Below are positions 35,351 through 48,200 of a DNA stretch of 64,000 nt, in pieces. The DNA lies in contig JAQFVV010012497.1 of the NCBI GenBank assembly GCA_028023455.1, positions 4,028,001 through 4,092,000 of the forward strand. The letters run 5' to 3'. Made by a program: the position numbers and the translations under genes. The stretch comes from Epiperipatus broadwayi. Taxonomy: Eukaryota; Onychophora; Udeonychophora; Euonychophora; Peripatidae. The stretch's first letter is position 1; every line of letters begins with the position of its first letter. The notes below the pieces were generated by a model. That model was not told the DNA's origin. It made no database searches and was given only the letters and a program-made list of their open reading frames with translations.

Positions 35351-37977
35351 ATACTTCCCCTTCATTCTAAAAGTAGTGTAGAGTTTAATCCCAAATATAA
35401 TCTTACAATTATTCAGATCTTATAGTTCATTTTTTGAGGTAGTAGATTATTCATTTATATCTAAACTGAAAGAATTTTCCTCAATATCTTTTTTAGTATT
35501 GGTAGATGCATTGTTTTAATATTTTCATTATTTGCTAGAGAATCTTCTACATGAGCAATAGCTGAATTTGTAATTGTATCCATTATCTCATAGGCTTCAT
35601 AAAATTATTTTTAAATAATTAATGTACCATCTTACTTTTCTACCATCTTCCAATTTTAATTTTGCTTATTTGCTTAGACAGTAACCTAATTGTAATCCTG
35701 GATATCCATTTTTTCCTCAGTATGTTTGTAATCTAGTCAGTCTATTCTATATTGAACTTGGACATTTTCAGAATCTATTTCCTTCCTTTAGTTATATCTG
35801 GAATCAACACAGAAATATGTGTTTTAACATGGTGTTTCATAAATAATTCTGTCAGGGTTTTTTTGCTTATTGAACTAAGTGTAAAGAGCTGACAAAACAT
35901 TACTGTAGTTGGTGCTTCATAGATATCAACATATTTCATTCTATTCAATGTGCAGGATGTTTTCTGCTAACCCATTTGACTTTGGGTTGTGTGCAGATTA
36001 AAACATGTTACCCATTCTCAAATGATAAAATCCTTTCATTGCATTGAATAAAGTCCTGCACTGTTATCCATAACTATAAACTCAGGATACATTTGTGTTG
36101 CAAGAAATTGATTTAATACTTTTGTTACATTATCTGCATTGGTATTTTTTACCATTTTCTATTTTATCCATTTGGAGTATGAATCAATAGTTACAAAAAA
36201 TAATCCGTGGAATAGTCCTGCATGATCAAAATGGATTCTTTTCCATACTTTTTTCACTTTAGATCATGGTTTAAGCCCTTTCATAAATAACCTCACTGTT
36301 TCAAGACAGACTTGACATTTCTTTATAGTTTTTATCAATATAATTATTCATCTCTGGTGACCAGACATATGAGGAAGTTAGTTCTTTCATGCATACTATT
36401 CTGGGGTATCCTTTGTGTAGCAACTTTAGCACCTATTTTCTCTCAGTTGGAATTAAAACTTAGTCTGTCATCAGAAGATATTCTTGACACATAGTCAAAC
36501 TTTCTCTAGCATTCCATATTTTCAATATTACATAGTTTGGTCATGTTTGTGGACATCCTTGTTTAATCCAATCTTTAATTAACTAATTGGTATCCTGCAT
36601 CATTTTTAGCCCATTCTACTACAATTTTACTATTTAGTCTTTTTAGACTTAATTTAAACAGCAGTGGAAATATAATCTGGATTTTTAAATTTTGATTTGG
36701 CCATCTTGATATGTTCAATACTTATTTCCAGAGCTCAAAATCAGTTACATCCCAATATATGACTAATATTCTTAGTTACTACATATAACTGTACATTTTT
36801 ATGTGTTGGTTTTTTTTCATTGGTACTATCACTATTTTTTTTTATTAATAGGATTTACATTTACTTCTGTAGCTACTAAATTTGTCTTTTTAGTTTGTAT
36901 CCTATTGTTGCATTGTCTATTAATGATCATCCAGTCCTTAAAATAGATGATCAGTATGCCTGCTCCATTATCAACTTTAATTTTTGTAATTTGAATACAA
37001 ATTTTGACATCTAATAAATTTGGCATATCCTCTTTTTTCTTTTTTTTTAACATTTGCAGCAATCATCATTATTCCTCTCTTCAATTTATTATTGGTGGAT
37101 AAATCCACTTTAGTAATTTTTTATTTGTTTTTACAAACTCTTGATTAATGACTTGTCATTTCTGAATTTGCATAATCTTTCTATGGGTCCTTTCTTTTTA
37201 CAACAAAACAGATGCTGACTTCCTATTTTAGTATACTTCTCCATTATCTGTGCCTTCATATTGTTTATACATGTGTTTGACTTAACTTCATCTGCTATAT
37301 TTTAAATTTTAGCATATGTTCTAGAACAGTTTTGTATGCTATTCCTCATTTATTTGTGGCAGTACAATTTAGTGCAGACTCACTTAGCAATATTTGCCTT
37401 AAGTTTCTCATCTCAAATGTCCCATATCAACTGATCTAATAGTATCTCTTCTAGGTAATCTCTAAATTCATATTTTTTTGATAATCTCACAGTACTGTAT
37501 TATGCTCCCACATGTTTTTATGTGATCACTGCATTTTGTTTCAGAAGCAAAATTTCGCTATGTATTTTGAAGTTGTTGGTTTGAAATATGAATTTAGTTT
37601 TTTGCAGCAACTACTTGTATGGAATATCTTCCAGAATTTTCAGGTCACAGAGATGATTTTATAGTTGCAGCACATTCTTTATATTTACATTAGGGTCAGT
37701 AATATTACTAATTATCATGTATCTTTCAACATGACTAATATATTTGGCTTTGCCCCAGATTATTTACATCAAGTCACATTATTGTACTATTCTTCATTGC
37801 CATTTTTGTATAAACATGTAGACAATTAAAACTTTTCACAGATTTTACAGATCTTGAACTATAAAATTGCTCCAACTGATGGAAATAGGTCTCAAACCAT
37901 TGAACTGCTCCAACTGATATGTATAAGGACCAGATTGACTGATGTGTATAGGGTCCAGATTGATTTGACAAGCAAGA
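35351..37977 (-). pseudogene. Ty3/gypsy internal region with gag and protease traces and integrase; RT/RNase H deleted
   Basis: Reverse strand, from right to left. A gag-like frame (37971-37774) is followed by a degenerate zinc knuckle, CCKKKGPIERLC (about 37200). Next is a protease with VDNGAGILII (36975-36946; the usual DTGA has Asn for Thr). Then, with almost no space for RT, come the pre-integrase text NMTKLCNIENMEC and SSDDRL (about 36560-36460) and the integrase zinc domain VLKLLHKGYPRIVCMKELTS. The integrase core follows: IHFDHAGLFHGLFFVTIDSY SKW (about 36240-36165) and FIVMDNSA (about 36070). DDE residues one and two are kept and the Glu region is broken. Only about 350 bases separate protease and pre-integrase, so RT and RNase H (over 1.5 kb) have been deleted. 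Multiple stops; inactive. Confidence 0.8.
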
Positions 37978-38526
37978 TTTACACTCATCACATTATTTAG
38001 AAAATAATACACACACAAAAAGTTTTAATTTAATGATGAATTTATTGTTTTAAATATATAATATTATTAGCTGTTAGTTTTTTAACTAGTGATTTTCTGG
38101 TTGATTTTCATAAATTTAATGTCTTAATTATGCATGCATAGTTCTTTATAATAGTTAACTGTAGCATTGCATTTCTTATACAGTACTTTACTCTGTTAAC
38201 TCTTCTTCATAAACTTTATATCACACTGATCTCTTCAGAATATTTCACATCTCTTGGACTGCTGAGTTTGCTAGCACTTTAATGCTCACATTGCACTCAG
38301 CACTGAACTACTCTCTGACTACTTTCTTAATATTTTAGATAGTCTATTTTGTTTGGGCATATAATTTGCATAAAAATATCCAAGTTATCTTGGTATTTGC
38401 ATAACTTAATTTATGCATTTTAATTATTTCTAAAAGTGACTTTTAATGTCTTTCATATCGACTAGTTTTACACACACACACACATGTGACTTTATATTAT
38501 TACACATTTTTAGTCAACATATAGTA
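37978..38526 (-). repeat. 5-prime LTR of the same gypsy-type element
   Basis: Pairs with 34785-35350. The terminal TG/CA is mutated in this copy. No convincing primer-binding site is readable to its left. No matching 5-bp target duplication remains outside the pair, so the element is old. Confidence 0.82.
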
Positions 38527-39302
38527 ATCTTTTACAATAAATAAATGAGTATACATATATTTATAAACAAAATTTTTAAAAAATCAGTAAATAGCTATAA
38601 ATTAGCAAGCCATTTAATTTTCTTTCTATCTTAGTAGAATTTGAATTTATAATGAGGGATTAAAAGATTTATTCTTGAAATCACAAATCCAATAAAATCT
38701 TGTCACTAGAAATTTCAGATTAATGACATTTTATCCTTGTGTTTATAGCTTATTACATTTGATAACAAAATATCTTTCAAAGTAAAATAATTAAAATAAT
38801 TTTCACTTTCCAAAATTTTTTTTTTTTTACACAGATAAAACATCATTAATTCAAAATCTCTTTCCGAACTTATTATTCTAATTTGTGAACTTTTGGAATT
38901 CAAAAATTACATCTTTCTGCTCTCCTTATAAATCTAAACTATGCAAAAAATGTTAATAAATATTAATTTTACTATATATAATTTTATTTATACATAAATA
39001 CTTTCTGTATACTGCTTTTTTTAAATTTATTTGTTTATAAATATATATAAACTAATTTATTTATTATAAAAAAAGTTAAAGATCATAGTGGAAATTTTGT
39101 TTGGAAAATAAAATTTTTTGGATCAGATATTTTGATTAATGGTTTTCTACTTGTATATACACATAAAAAATAATATATATTATATCAATGATACAGGTAA
39201 TTGCTTTATATATTATTTGATTTACATAAATAGATTGTAATAATCAATAAAGCAAGTCATATATAGCGTGACATTGCTTTTATAACCTTGTATTTACAAA
39301 AA
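38527..39302. other. AT-rich spacer
   Basis: Nothing recognised; the ORF at 38715-38903 has no domain. Confidence 0.35.
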
Positions 39303-39457
39303 TGTAAAACAGAGATCATACCAATAGCTCAAACAAGCTCATAATTGATAGGTGTGGTAAGAGAAAATAATGTTCCAGATAGAGATTTTAAATATTTTCT
39401 CTTACAGAATTTATCAATTAAGAGCTTGTTTGAGCTATTGGTGCACTCTGTATTACA
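39303..39457. mobile_element. 155-bp hairpin element
   Basis: CCAATAGCTCAAACAAGCTC at 39321 pairs with GAGCTTGTTTGAGCTATTGG at 39422, and pairing continues inward through AATTGATA / TATCAATT and GTAAGAGAAAATA / TATTTTCTCTTAC to a loop of about 20 bases. Outward pairing reaches TGTAAAACAGAG / CTCTGTATTACA. It would fold into a long, almost unbroken RNA stem. Either a very short MITE or a small-RNA precursor. Confidence 0.7.
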
Positions 39458-39678
39458 AATAGATTGTGAAACTTATATCATCAACTTATTAAATCAACCA
39501 GATGGTATTTCTAATAGCTATATAGTGACTAAAATAAAATGCTTAAACTTTATGCTTGAAGACAGATTTATAGATTTATAGAAGTATTTTAAAAGTAAGA
39601 TAATTTTATCATATAATATTTGATTATATTATAAGTAATTGTTTGTCAATTATTGCTATACTTTAAAGTAATGACAGT

Positions 39679-39838
39679 ACTTTACGTATTAGACCTGCTG
39701 CCCATGTTTGTAATGGCAGAAAATCATATCTTTCTTCAGTGGGTAAGATATTTGTGATGGCAGAATGCCATAGTTATGGTTTTTTAATATGGCATTTTGT
39801 CATCACAAACACAGGAAGCATGTCTAATACTAAGTACC
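39679..39838. mobile_element. 160-bp foldback with a duplicated arm
   Basis: Outer arms GTATTAGAC...(39687) and GTCTAATAC (39823). The inner right arm TTTTGTCATCACAAA pairs with TTTGTGATGGCAGAA (39750) and, less well, with TTTGTAATGGCAGAA (39708), so one arm is present twice in tandem, about 43 bases apart. The nested stem TTTGTGATGGCAGAATGCCA / TGGCATTTTGTCATCACAAA has few mismatches. Confidence 0.6.
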
Positions 39839-40183
39839 TTAAGACCTTTTAATTGAAGTTCATGCACTAGTAACACCAATTTCAATCTTCAATATACTCA
39901 AGTATATTGTCATTGACAAGAGTGATATTTTTTAAATAAATTGTTAAACTTGGATATCCTGAAAAGATGCTTGATTTAAGTTAAATTATATACTAAAAGT
40001 TATTCTATCAAGTATCTGGGAATTAGTTTGATTGCATATTGAGTTTTAAAGTCAACATTAATCTGAATATCTCTATATAAAAACTTCTACTATCCAAATA
40101 AAATGTCAAAAGATATATTAAATTTTACAATTAATACATTAATTTGTATAGGCTTTGTTTATAAGAGAGGAAAAATTATCTAA

Positions 40184-40432
40184 GACAGTAGTAGCAAACT
40201 CTCTATTCATCCAGTGAAATAATCATTGGATGCAAGAAGGTTTATACATAAAATTTGTATCTATTGCCTATTCATATAATAAAGATTTTATATACAAATC
40301 TTCATGCATCCATTGATTACTAAGACTTGCATTGTATGGTACTTTTGCTATTGTTTTAATAGCTTGTGTAAGCATAGGAAATGGTGATCATGAGATGTTT
40401 TAGTGGCTTTATAAATTATCTAATTTCTTAAT
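40184..40432. mobile_element. family A foldback element, deletion derivative
   Basis: Left arm GTAGTAGCAAACTCTC...CATTGGATGCAAGAAGG and right arm CATGCATCCATTGATTACTA, then CTTGCATTGTATGG, followed by the tandem-unit start TAAGCATAGGAAATGGTGAT. The internal ribozyme region is deleted. Flanked by AAATTATCTAA at 40173-40183 and 40433-40443 (11 bp exact). Confidence 0.65.
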
Positions 40433-40443
40433 TATTTAATGTA

Positions 40444-41495
40444 ATATATATATATATTTAAATAATTTTAATAAAGCCCATAAATAAATTACAATTATTA
40501 AATATATAGCATTCAATAAAATATTCAAGAAACAACTAAATCCAAATGCCCTATCATGGTAATTCTCAGGTCAAACTCAGAAACAATTTTAACAAACTTG
40601 TAAATAACATCTACTTTCTTATATTAATGCTTGTTTACAAGTTATACAAATGATAGCCATATTGATCTAACCATCGTGTTAAATAATTTGGCAAATTAAC
40701 ATTGATATTGAGAAAGTAGGCATTATTTATATGTTTGTTAAAAATCTCTGTCTCAGTTTGACTTGTGAATTATGGATTATTTCATGTTAGAGTATGTGTG
40801 TTTTATAAGTTCAATGTAGAAGAATTTTTTTTTTATAAAAGTCAAAATAAAAGCTTTTTTTAAAAAAAAATATATCTTCATGCAGCTCACAAGTCTTAAG
40901 ATAAATTATGAAACTATTTTAGTCAATCATTATGTTAATCTTCACTGTGTTTACTATTATAAAATGTTTATTTTACCTAATACTGCCTTACATATTGTAC
41001 TTCTAAAAAAATATTATCTAAAAAACATACCTAATAATAGAAAATAGATTATAAATGAGAATAACTCAGAAAATTTGAAAAGGAATGGAATATGCTACTA
41101 TAATAATTTATTTATTTATAAATAAATAAGCAGTTGAATAAACTACTTATTTATTTATGAGTAAATAAACAAATCATTTTAGTTATGTATTTCTTTTATT
41201 CAGACCATTTATTAGTATGATGCCCTAGTTTGTTCCATTGAGAGAATGATAGAATCTGGAGTTTACAGTTCGTGGATAGCAGCACATTTCTGTACTTCTG
41301 CTCCTCAAACTTTTTATAAATTCATTGTATTCATTTATTTTCTAGCTTTTTTTGAATTAGCACAGTAATAGAGTGATGGACTTGAGATCTAAAGATTTCT
41401 GGATTAAAGCTCAGTCTGCTCATGCTCAGTTGTCATATGATTTCCCAAACAATGAAGTAATTATTTTGTGTTATTTATAAATTAAGAAGTTGATA
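40444..41495. other. AT-rich spacer with a possible degenerate tRNA-type SINE
   Basis: Around 41358-41425 the text CACAGTAATAGAGTGATGG then CTTGAGATCTAAAGATTTC resembles a decayed tRNA-like SINE head, but no B box survives. Otherwise nothing. Confidence 0.3.
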
Positions 41496-42460
41496 AAACA
41501 GTAGCAATTTCTCCATACAGTAGTGCTATCCAGTGCAAGCCTTAGGAGCAATGGATACAAGGTTTGTGCATAAAATCACTATCTAGTGCTTACTCATTTA
41601 ATATCCCCAGGCTAGTTTCTAGCTTGTAGATTTCATCAATGAAAAACCTTGGATCTGAGAGCACTGCAATTAGATCTTATAATCTAATACAACCCTCCAG
41701 CAGCCATCTTTTACCTATTTAGTTAACTATAAAGCTATGAGTTCAAGATGAAAACAAAATAATGTTTTCAATTCAAATTAATTTACTTCTATAGTTATTT
41801 AAGTCTAAACCCAGTTTATTTTATATATATTGATGCCTTTGGTTTTTTAAATACCACAGTCACTATTATCCTATGGGAAATATTGGTTAAAACCACTAAA
41901 ACCTCACATAATCACCAATTCCTATGCTTATAAAAACTATTAAAACTTCTTTACTGAGTGGCAATACTGTATGAAGAATTTGATACTGTTTCAACAGTTT
42001 CTGTAAGCATGGAAATTGATCATGTGATGTTTTAATGGTTTTATACCAATCCTGCTGATAAAATGATGGTGACTGGTTTTTGAAAAACTAAAGACATCGA
42101 AATGTATAGATACTGAACTGGGTTCAGATCTATATGACTATACAAGTGAATGAACTTGAACTAAAAACATTATTTTGTTTTCATCTTGGACTCATAGCTC
42201 TATAGTTAAATAAATAGGTAAAAGTTGGCTACTGGAGAATTGCATTAGATCGTAAGGTCTAGTTGCAGCTCTTAGATCTAAGGCTGCTCAGTGATGAAAG
42301 CCACAAGTTAGAAATTAATTGGGAATATTGGATAAGTATGCACTAGTTTTATGTTCAACCATCCATTGATTGCTAAGGTTTGCATTGGGTGGCGCTACTG
42401 TATGGAGATTTTGCTACTGTTTTAACAGTTTGTGTAAAAATAGAATTGGTGATTATGTAA
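41496..42460. mobile_element. family A element: two complete units head to head plus start of a third
   Basis: A reverse-oriented unit (41496-41960) and a forward unit (about 41957-42410) meet at GAGTGGCAATACTGTATG. The forward unit is followed by another unit start (GCTACTGTTTTAACAGTTTG to GATTATGTAA). Unit step about 430 bases. Internal landmarks match 13344-14050: GGTTCAGATCTATATGACTA, CTCATAGCTCTATAGTTAAA and GTTGGCTACTGGAG. Ribozyme-like cores lie at about 41630-41600 (reverse; C3 reads U) and 42283-42330 (forward; C3 reads G), both apparently disabled. No clean target duplication found. Confidence 0.7.
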
Positions 42461-42545
42461 TAAATAGATAAATATTTTTTTTGTAAATGAATAAATAAGA
42501 TAAGCTTTTGATTATATCATACACAGTTTTGATAAAAGTCTAATT

Positions 42546-42636
42546 GTCAAGCATTGGTGGCCTAGCGGTTATCATAGCTGCCTTCCAAGCAGCTGGGTTG
42601 GGTTCACATCCCGGTCAACTCTTTGACATATGAAAA
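42546..42636 (+). repeat. tRNA-Gly(TCC)-derived mini-SINE, copy 1, with 12-bp target-site duplication
   Basis: 42551-42621 aligns with a tRNA-Gly(TCC): GCATTGGTGGCCTAGCGGTT, anticodon loop CTTCCAA inside GCTGC/GCAGC, T arm TTGGG TTCACAT CCCGG. The acceptor stem has two mismatches. It is followed by CTTTGACATATG and an A run. AAAAGTCTAATT occurs just before (42534-42545) and just after (42637-42648). A second copy with the same tail is at 56858 (reverse). The shared non-tRNA tail CTTTG(A/G)CATAT argues for a SINE family rather than a chance tRNA pseudogene. Confidence 0.82.
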
Positions 42637-42648
42637 AAAAGTCTAATT

Positions 42649-43859
42649 TTAAGGTAATAACATTTGAGAATTTTGGAAAATCAAAAATTTGAAATAAACA
42701 AAATATTCAAATAATTTTTTTTTATAAATAAATTATTTATTTGTATAAATTACATATCTTTTATATTCTAATATTATCTTTGTAAAAATCATAATTTACT
42801 AATGATAAGAGTTGGTGATTCTGATTAGATATTGCCTGTTGTGTAATGTTTAGAAATTCAGTTGGACATTATGAAAATATATAATCTTTTTTTTTATTGA
42901 ATAATCAGTTCAACAAATAGGTAGCCAGATTTTTTAAAAGGCATTTATAAAAACTTTGATGAGATATAAAATGTTATTGTTTATCCAAAAGGTGCAATGA
43001 AAGACTAAATTCATCATCTGAAGTTTATACCTCTCTTTTATTAAAATACATAATCAAGAATTTTAGATGTCATGAGAAAATAAAAAGAGTATGAGATTAT
43101 CACCAATCATTATTTACTTTTTGTATTATGTATTTCCAGAAAAGTTATCTGACTCTGCTCCAACTACTGGAAACTTGAGAAATAAATTTGTATTATATGG
43201 TGTGGTCCTATAAAATTATTATCTCCAGACTTGAATGTTTTCTGGCTTTTGTCTTCCTCAGAATTAGATTTAAATTTACCATACAGGGTTTGTAAAGTAG
43301 GGAGAAGATAATTGTTCTTGCAAGCACGTAAATAAGAATACAGGAGATCATGTGATACTATTATGTTTTTAATAAGTCTTCATTATTTGTGATTTTTAAA
43401 AATTTTATATTGATAAGATGATTTGAATTTGACGATCATATCATGTACAAAGGTATATTATTATTAACAGTTCCTGGTGTACAGCTGTTTTATCCTCTTT
43501 CTGTAAATATGTTTACTTTTCTGATGCATTGCTGATTTTTTATTACTAATGTGTTTATATCTATTACTGCTACATTTGGACTGAGTAAGTTACATGTTCC
43601 TACTGTTTTTCCAATTAATAAATATATCAGAGCAGTTTATTGAATAATTTATTACTAGTCTTTACTTTTTTTAAAGTTCACCCAATTGGACTAGTGACCA
43701 TTACTATCAAAATATGTTGCACAATTTTCTTATCTCAAGATTTCAATATTATGGAGATATTAATCTTAATTTGTGCAAAGATGAAAAACCTATATTGTAT
43801 TATAGCTGCAGCAATGATACTGAGAGTAGTCATTTATTGTCTAATCATGACACCTTTGT
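42649..43859. other. AT-rich spacer
   Basis: No gene recognised; the hydrophobic ORF 43640-43987 shows no known domain and looks like translation of AT-rich DNA. Confidence 0.35.
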
Positions 43860-44480
43860 TATCTATGATTTTTTGTTTAGATGTTAACAATCTATTTATC
43901 ATGTCTATTTTCAAATTTGGCACTCTGAAAGGCAAAATTGTGCTATATTTTATTTATATTCCTTTTTGGAGAATATTTAGTACTTAATACAGTGTTTATT
44001 ATGAATGGAGGATGTATTTTGTCCATATTCATCAAAATAATATTTAGAGAAATATCACATATAATATTTATTAGAATTGAAGTTTACATCTGAACTAAGA
44101 GTAATATGATAATTTCTAGTCTAATAAAAGATTAGTAATAATCATTAATGTATTTATATAAAATGGATGTTGTTAAAGTTGTGAGTGCTGTTAGGTTGAC
44201 ACTTGGAGATAAAATTGTAACAATTTTTTTTTTTTTTTGCAATCAATAGACTTCTGTTGCTTTATAAGTATGGTTTTTAATTATGCATTGATCAACTATG
44301 ATTTTTTTTTTTGTTTCTATTTATCAAGTTTGATTTCCCAGTTTTAACACTCTTGAAAAAAATTATACTACAGTTTATTGCATTCCTCTTTGGAGAATAT
44401 TGTTCAGTTAATACAATTTTTATCATGAATTTAATACACATTAGTCCATATTGGTAATTAAAACACTTTTGTAGATTATA
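43860..44480. repeat. imperfect direct repeat of about 180 bp (43880-44060 and 44300-44480)
   Basis: Both parts contain ATTCCT(C/T)TTTGGAGAATATT, then (AG)TTAATACA.T.TTTATCATGAAT and GTCCATATT, about 420 bases apart. Non-coding; could be two units of an old tandem element. Confidence 0.6.
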
Positions 44481-44703
44481 TATTATTCACTTCTAGTATC
44501 ATCATATTTCTAATAACAAAACTTAGACTAAAAAAAAAATTAAAAAACAACAACATTGAACTCATTTGAAAAATAATCATGATTTTGTCAACATATTTTT
44601 TTACGATCCACAATCTTTTACTGTGCTAACTTGTTTATATGAGTATATTTTGAAACCATTTTAAAACCAAATCACTAGATCTTCTTTTTTTATTATTATT
44701 ATT

Positions 44704-44941
44704 GGAAAACTTTATTCACAAACAACAATAATTAACATTTCAGCCAAATGTCATTAGATATCTTATTATTTAGTTAATCAATGAAACCATGTACAATTAA
44801 GTTTGGGATTTTACTAAATTTACTCAGAAGCTTGTAGTTTTATATGACTTCATTAATTAATTAAGTAATAATTAATTTCTGAGAATGGCCAATGGCATTT
44901 AGCTGAAATATTAATTATTGTTGTTTTGAGAATAAATATTT
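44704..44941. mobile_element. foldback MITE, arms about 50 bp
   Basis: AAACAACAATAATTAACATT then TCAGCCAAATG (left) pairs with CATTTAGCTGAAATATTAAT then TATTGTTGTTTTGAG (right). About 140 bases of unrelated sequence between. No target duplication recognised. Confidence 0.65.
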
Positions 44942-45216
44942 TTTCATTAATAAAAAATATATACCTATTGATCTTTATAATAAAAATAAAATAAATGAAT
45001 GTTTTGTTGCATGGGAAATCATATAAAAATTCACATGAAATTTGAATACCAGTAATGAATGTATTGAGCTGTGATCTATGGAACTTTGGCTCTGGAATCC
45101 ACCACTATATCTTTGCTTTAAACCCTATGGGGATACCTTTAAAACAGTTTACAATTATTTGTAAATCAATTAACATAATATGGAGGTTTGATTGATAATA
45201 GTTATACTTTTGCAGT

Positions 45217-48200
45217 TCACATGTAAATAAAAGATAGAGCAGATGAGGAAGTCCAAAAAGTGGTAGAGAAGGTTATGAATGAAGCAGAGAAAGTAGACTG
45301 TGAGACAGTATTTATAGGAGATTCACTAATTAGAGAATGTGGAGATATAATTGCAAGAAAAAATAGAAACAGGTATGTAAGAGTATGTTTGCCTGGAGCT
45401 AGAATTAGGGATATTATAGATAAAATAAAGAAGCAGGGGAATAAATATGTGTGTGTTATGGTAGGGACTAGTAATTTGTCAGAGCCATCAGAGAGAGTAA
45501 TGGATGAGTACATAGAATTGATTAGGAATTTGAGTAAGATTAAAAGAAGAGTAAGAATAGTTGAATTGTTATTACGATTTGACAAGAGGTATATGTTAGA
45601 TAGGGCATATTCTATAAATGAGATATTGAAAAAATTGTGTGAGAGAAATGATATGTTTGTGTATGTGGGATTTTTTAATTGGGAAGAGGGAGTTATATAG
45701 TAAAGATGGATTGCACTTAGGAAAACAAGGAAGTGAAGTTTTAGGGAGTCTGATTTAAAAGAATATAGTTTGGGAAACTTATAAAGGGGGTGGGGGGTGG
45801 AGTGGAGTTTTAAATTGCAGTGTTATCAAAAAGAAGAAGAATGGATGGGATGTAAGAAATAAAGGGTAGCTGATTTAGATATAAATGTAGATGTGGAGAG
45901 GGAATGGGTCTGTAAAATTAATAATAAGCAAGTTATTTACAAATGTAATGGAGAAGAAAGAGTCAAAAGAATTTATTAAAAAAGTACTTAGGAAAGAAGA
46001 AATTGTTAAAATTGGATATTTAAAAATGCAAGGTGGTATGAGACCAGAAAAGTGGCTGGAATTAAACAAAGCAATTAAAAATGAAGAGCTTGAGGTATTA
46101 GCAGTAGTGGAAACACATCTAAGAGAAAAATAATCTATTCTGGAAGACTTGGCATGGCAGGGTATAAATAGAAAAGGAAAAGAAAAGTGGTGGTATAAGA
46201 GTTATGTCAAAAAAATATTTAAACACTGTTAAATGTTAAGAACATTTGTGGTCTCAGATATGGTTAGGGAGACAGGAATGGATGGTGGCTATAGTGTATA
46301 TAGCTACTGGAAATAGTTATTCTATAATGGAGTGGAAAAGTAGCATATATGAATGCCTAGTTAAGGATATAGGGGATATGAATGGGCATACTGAAGAAAT
46401 TGATGATTTAGGTAATAAGAATGGACAGCTTTTGAAGAATTTTTGTCAGTGAGTGAATTTGTGCATTGGAAATTTATTAAATATTTATGAGGGACAATAT
46501 ACATGGTCTAGAAATAATATATTCCACACAATACATTATGTATTAGTAGAGAAAGAGGGAATGAATAAAATATGGAAAATTAAGGTGTTTGATAATAAAG
46601 AGTATGTAGTAGTGATCATAATTTCGTTATAATAGAAATGATTAGTAATGTGATGGAGAATAGAAATAAAAGTAGAAACGATAGTGAAAGATGTGGATGG
46701 AGAGTGAATGATAAGAGTAAGTTAGAAGAGTATAAAATAAAAGTTGAAGAAACCATGTGGTGCAATAGAGAAAATGGCAAATATGGTTTTAGGTGAGAAT
46801 ATTCAGAAAAGTAATAAAAAGTGAGAATTAGTAAAAGTGTAAAAGAGAGGGGAAAAGCATGCATAGAATATAAGTGTGCTATTAAGAACAAAGAAAGTGA
46901 AAAAGATGTTAATGTTAAATGGGAAAAGTACTTTGAAAAAAAGAAGTTGGCTAAAATAGATAATTATAGAGAAAGAATGAAATTGAATAATAAATTGTTG
47001 GAAGATATTAATAAAAGTGGAAGAGATGGGAATAAAATTTTTTGGAAATACATTAAAAGAAGGAATGTAGGGGGAGAGAGATAGTATTACTAGATGGTGA
47101 GGGAGTAGAAAGTAGCTCTAGAGAAAAATTAGATGTAATATTAAATAAGTATGTAATGGATATAGAAAAGATGTTAGATGTGAAGGACAGAATGATAGCA
47201 AACATGAAAACATGTAGTAATGGGAATATTAGGTTTACAGAAAGTGAACTAAATGAGACAGATAAGAAATTAAAAAGTAGGAAGGCAATAGGTTTAGATG
47301 GATGGGCAGCAGAGATGGTAATGAATTTAGGGCATAGGCCAAAAATAAAATTATTTTCGTGTTTTAATAAGATGGAAGAAAAGAGAGATTTTCCGGGTGG
47401 TTGGAGTAATACAAGAGTAAGACTACTATTTAAAGGACAAGGTAAAAATCATAGAAAGTTAAACAATTATAGACTGATAGTGGTAACATCAGTTTTATAT
47501 AGTTTTCTCATATATGGTGGCTGGAATGTTTGCAAAATGGATGGAAGAACATAATATATTGGGAGAAATGCAAATAGATTTTTGATCAGATAGACATATA
47601 TGGGATAGTTTATTTGTAGTTATACAACTTTTGAATATTAGTAGGTATACAGGTAGACAGTCATACATGGTTTTTATAGATATAGAAAAGGGGTATGATA
47701 GAAGAAATAGAAATAGATTATGAGTAAGTTTAGTAAATTTGGGAATGGATGGAGCTGTACTATTTAGGGAATATAGAATCAGTTAAATTTAAAAATGGGG
47801 TGGGACTAAGGCAATGATGCCCTATGTCACCTTTTTGTGTTTGTTGTATTTGAGAGAAATGGAGAGAGCAATAGAAAGATTAGGAAGAGGGATAGAGGTA
47901 GCAAGAGAGTATATACATTATCAGGTATTTTATTTGCCAATGATGTCTTTTTGTGTGCAGAAAGAAGGAAAGATATGGAAGCTATGCTGATGACGTGCAA
48001 GGGTGGGTAAAGAGATGGGGATTGGAAGACATGCATTAGATATAGTGTGTGGATGGCAAAGGAGGCAATTCAAGGAGAAATGGGATGGTCAAGTTTTTAT
48101 ATGAGGGATGCAAAAAGCAAAATTAAAATGTTTGGTAGATTGCAGTTTGTGAATAATAAAAGAATAGCAAAAATAGTATTTAATTGGGTTATGAATAAAG

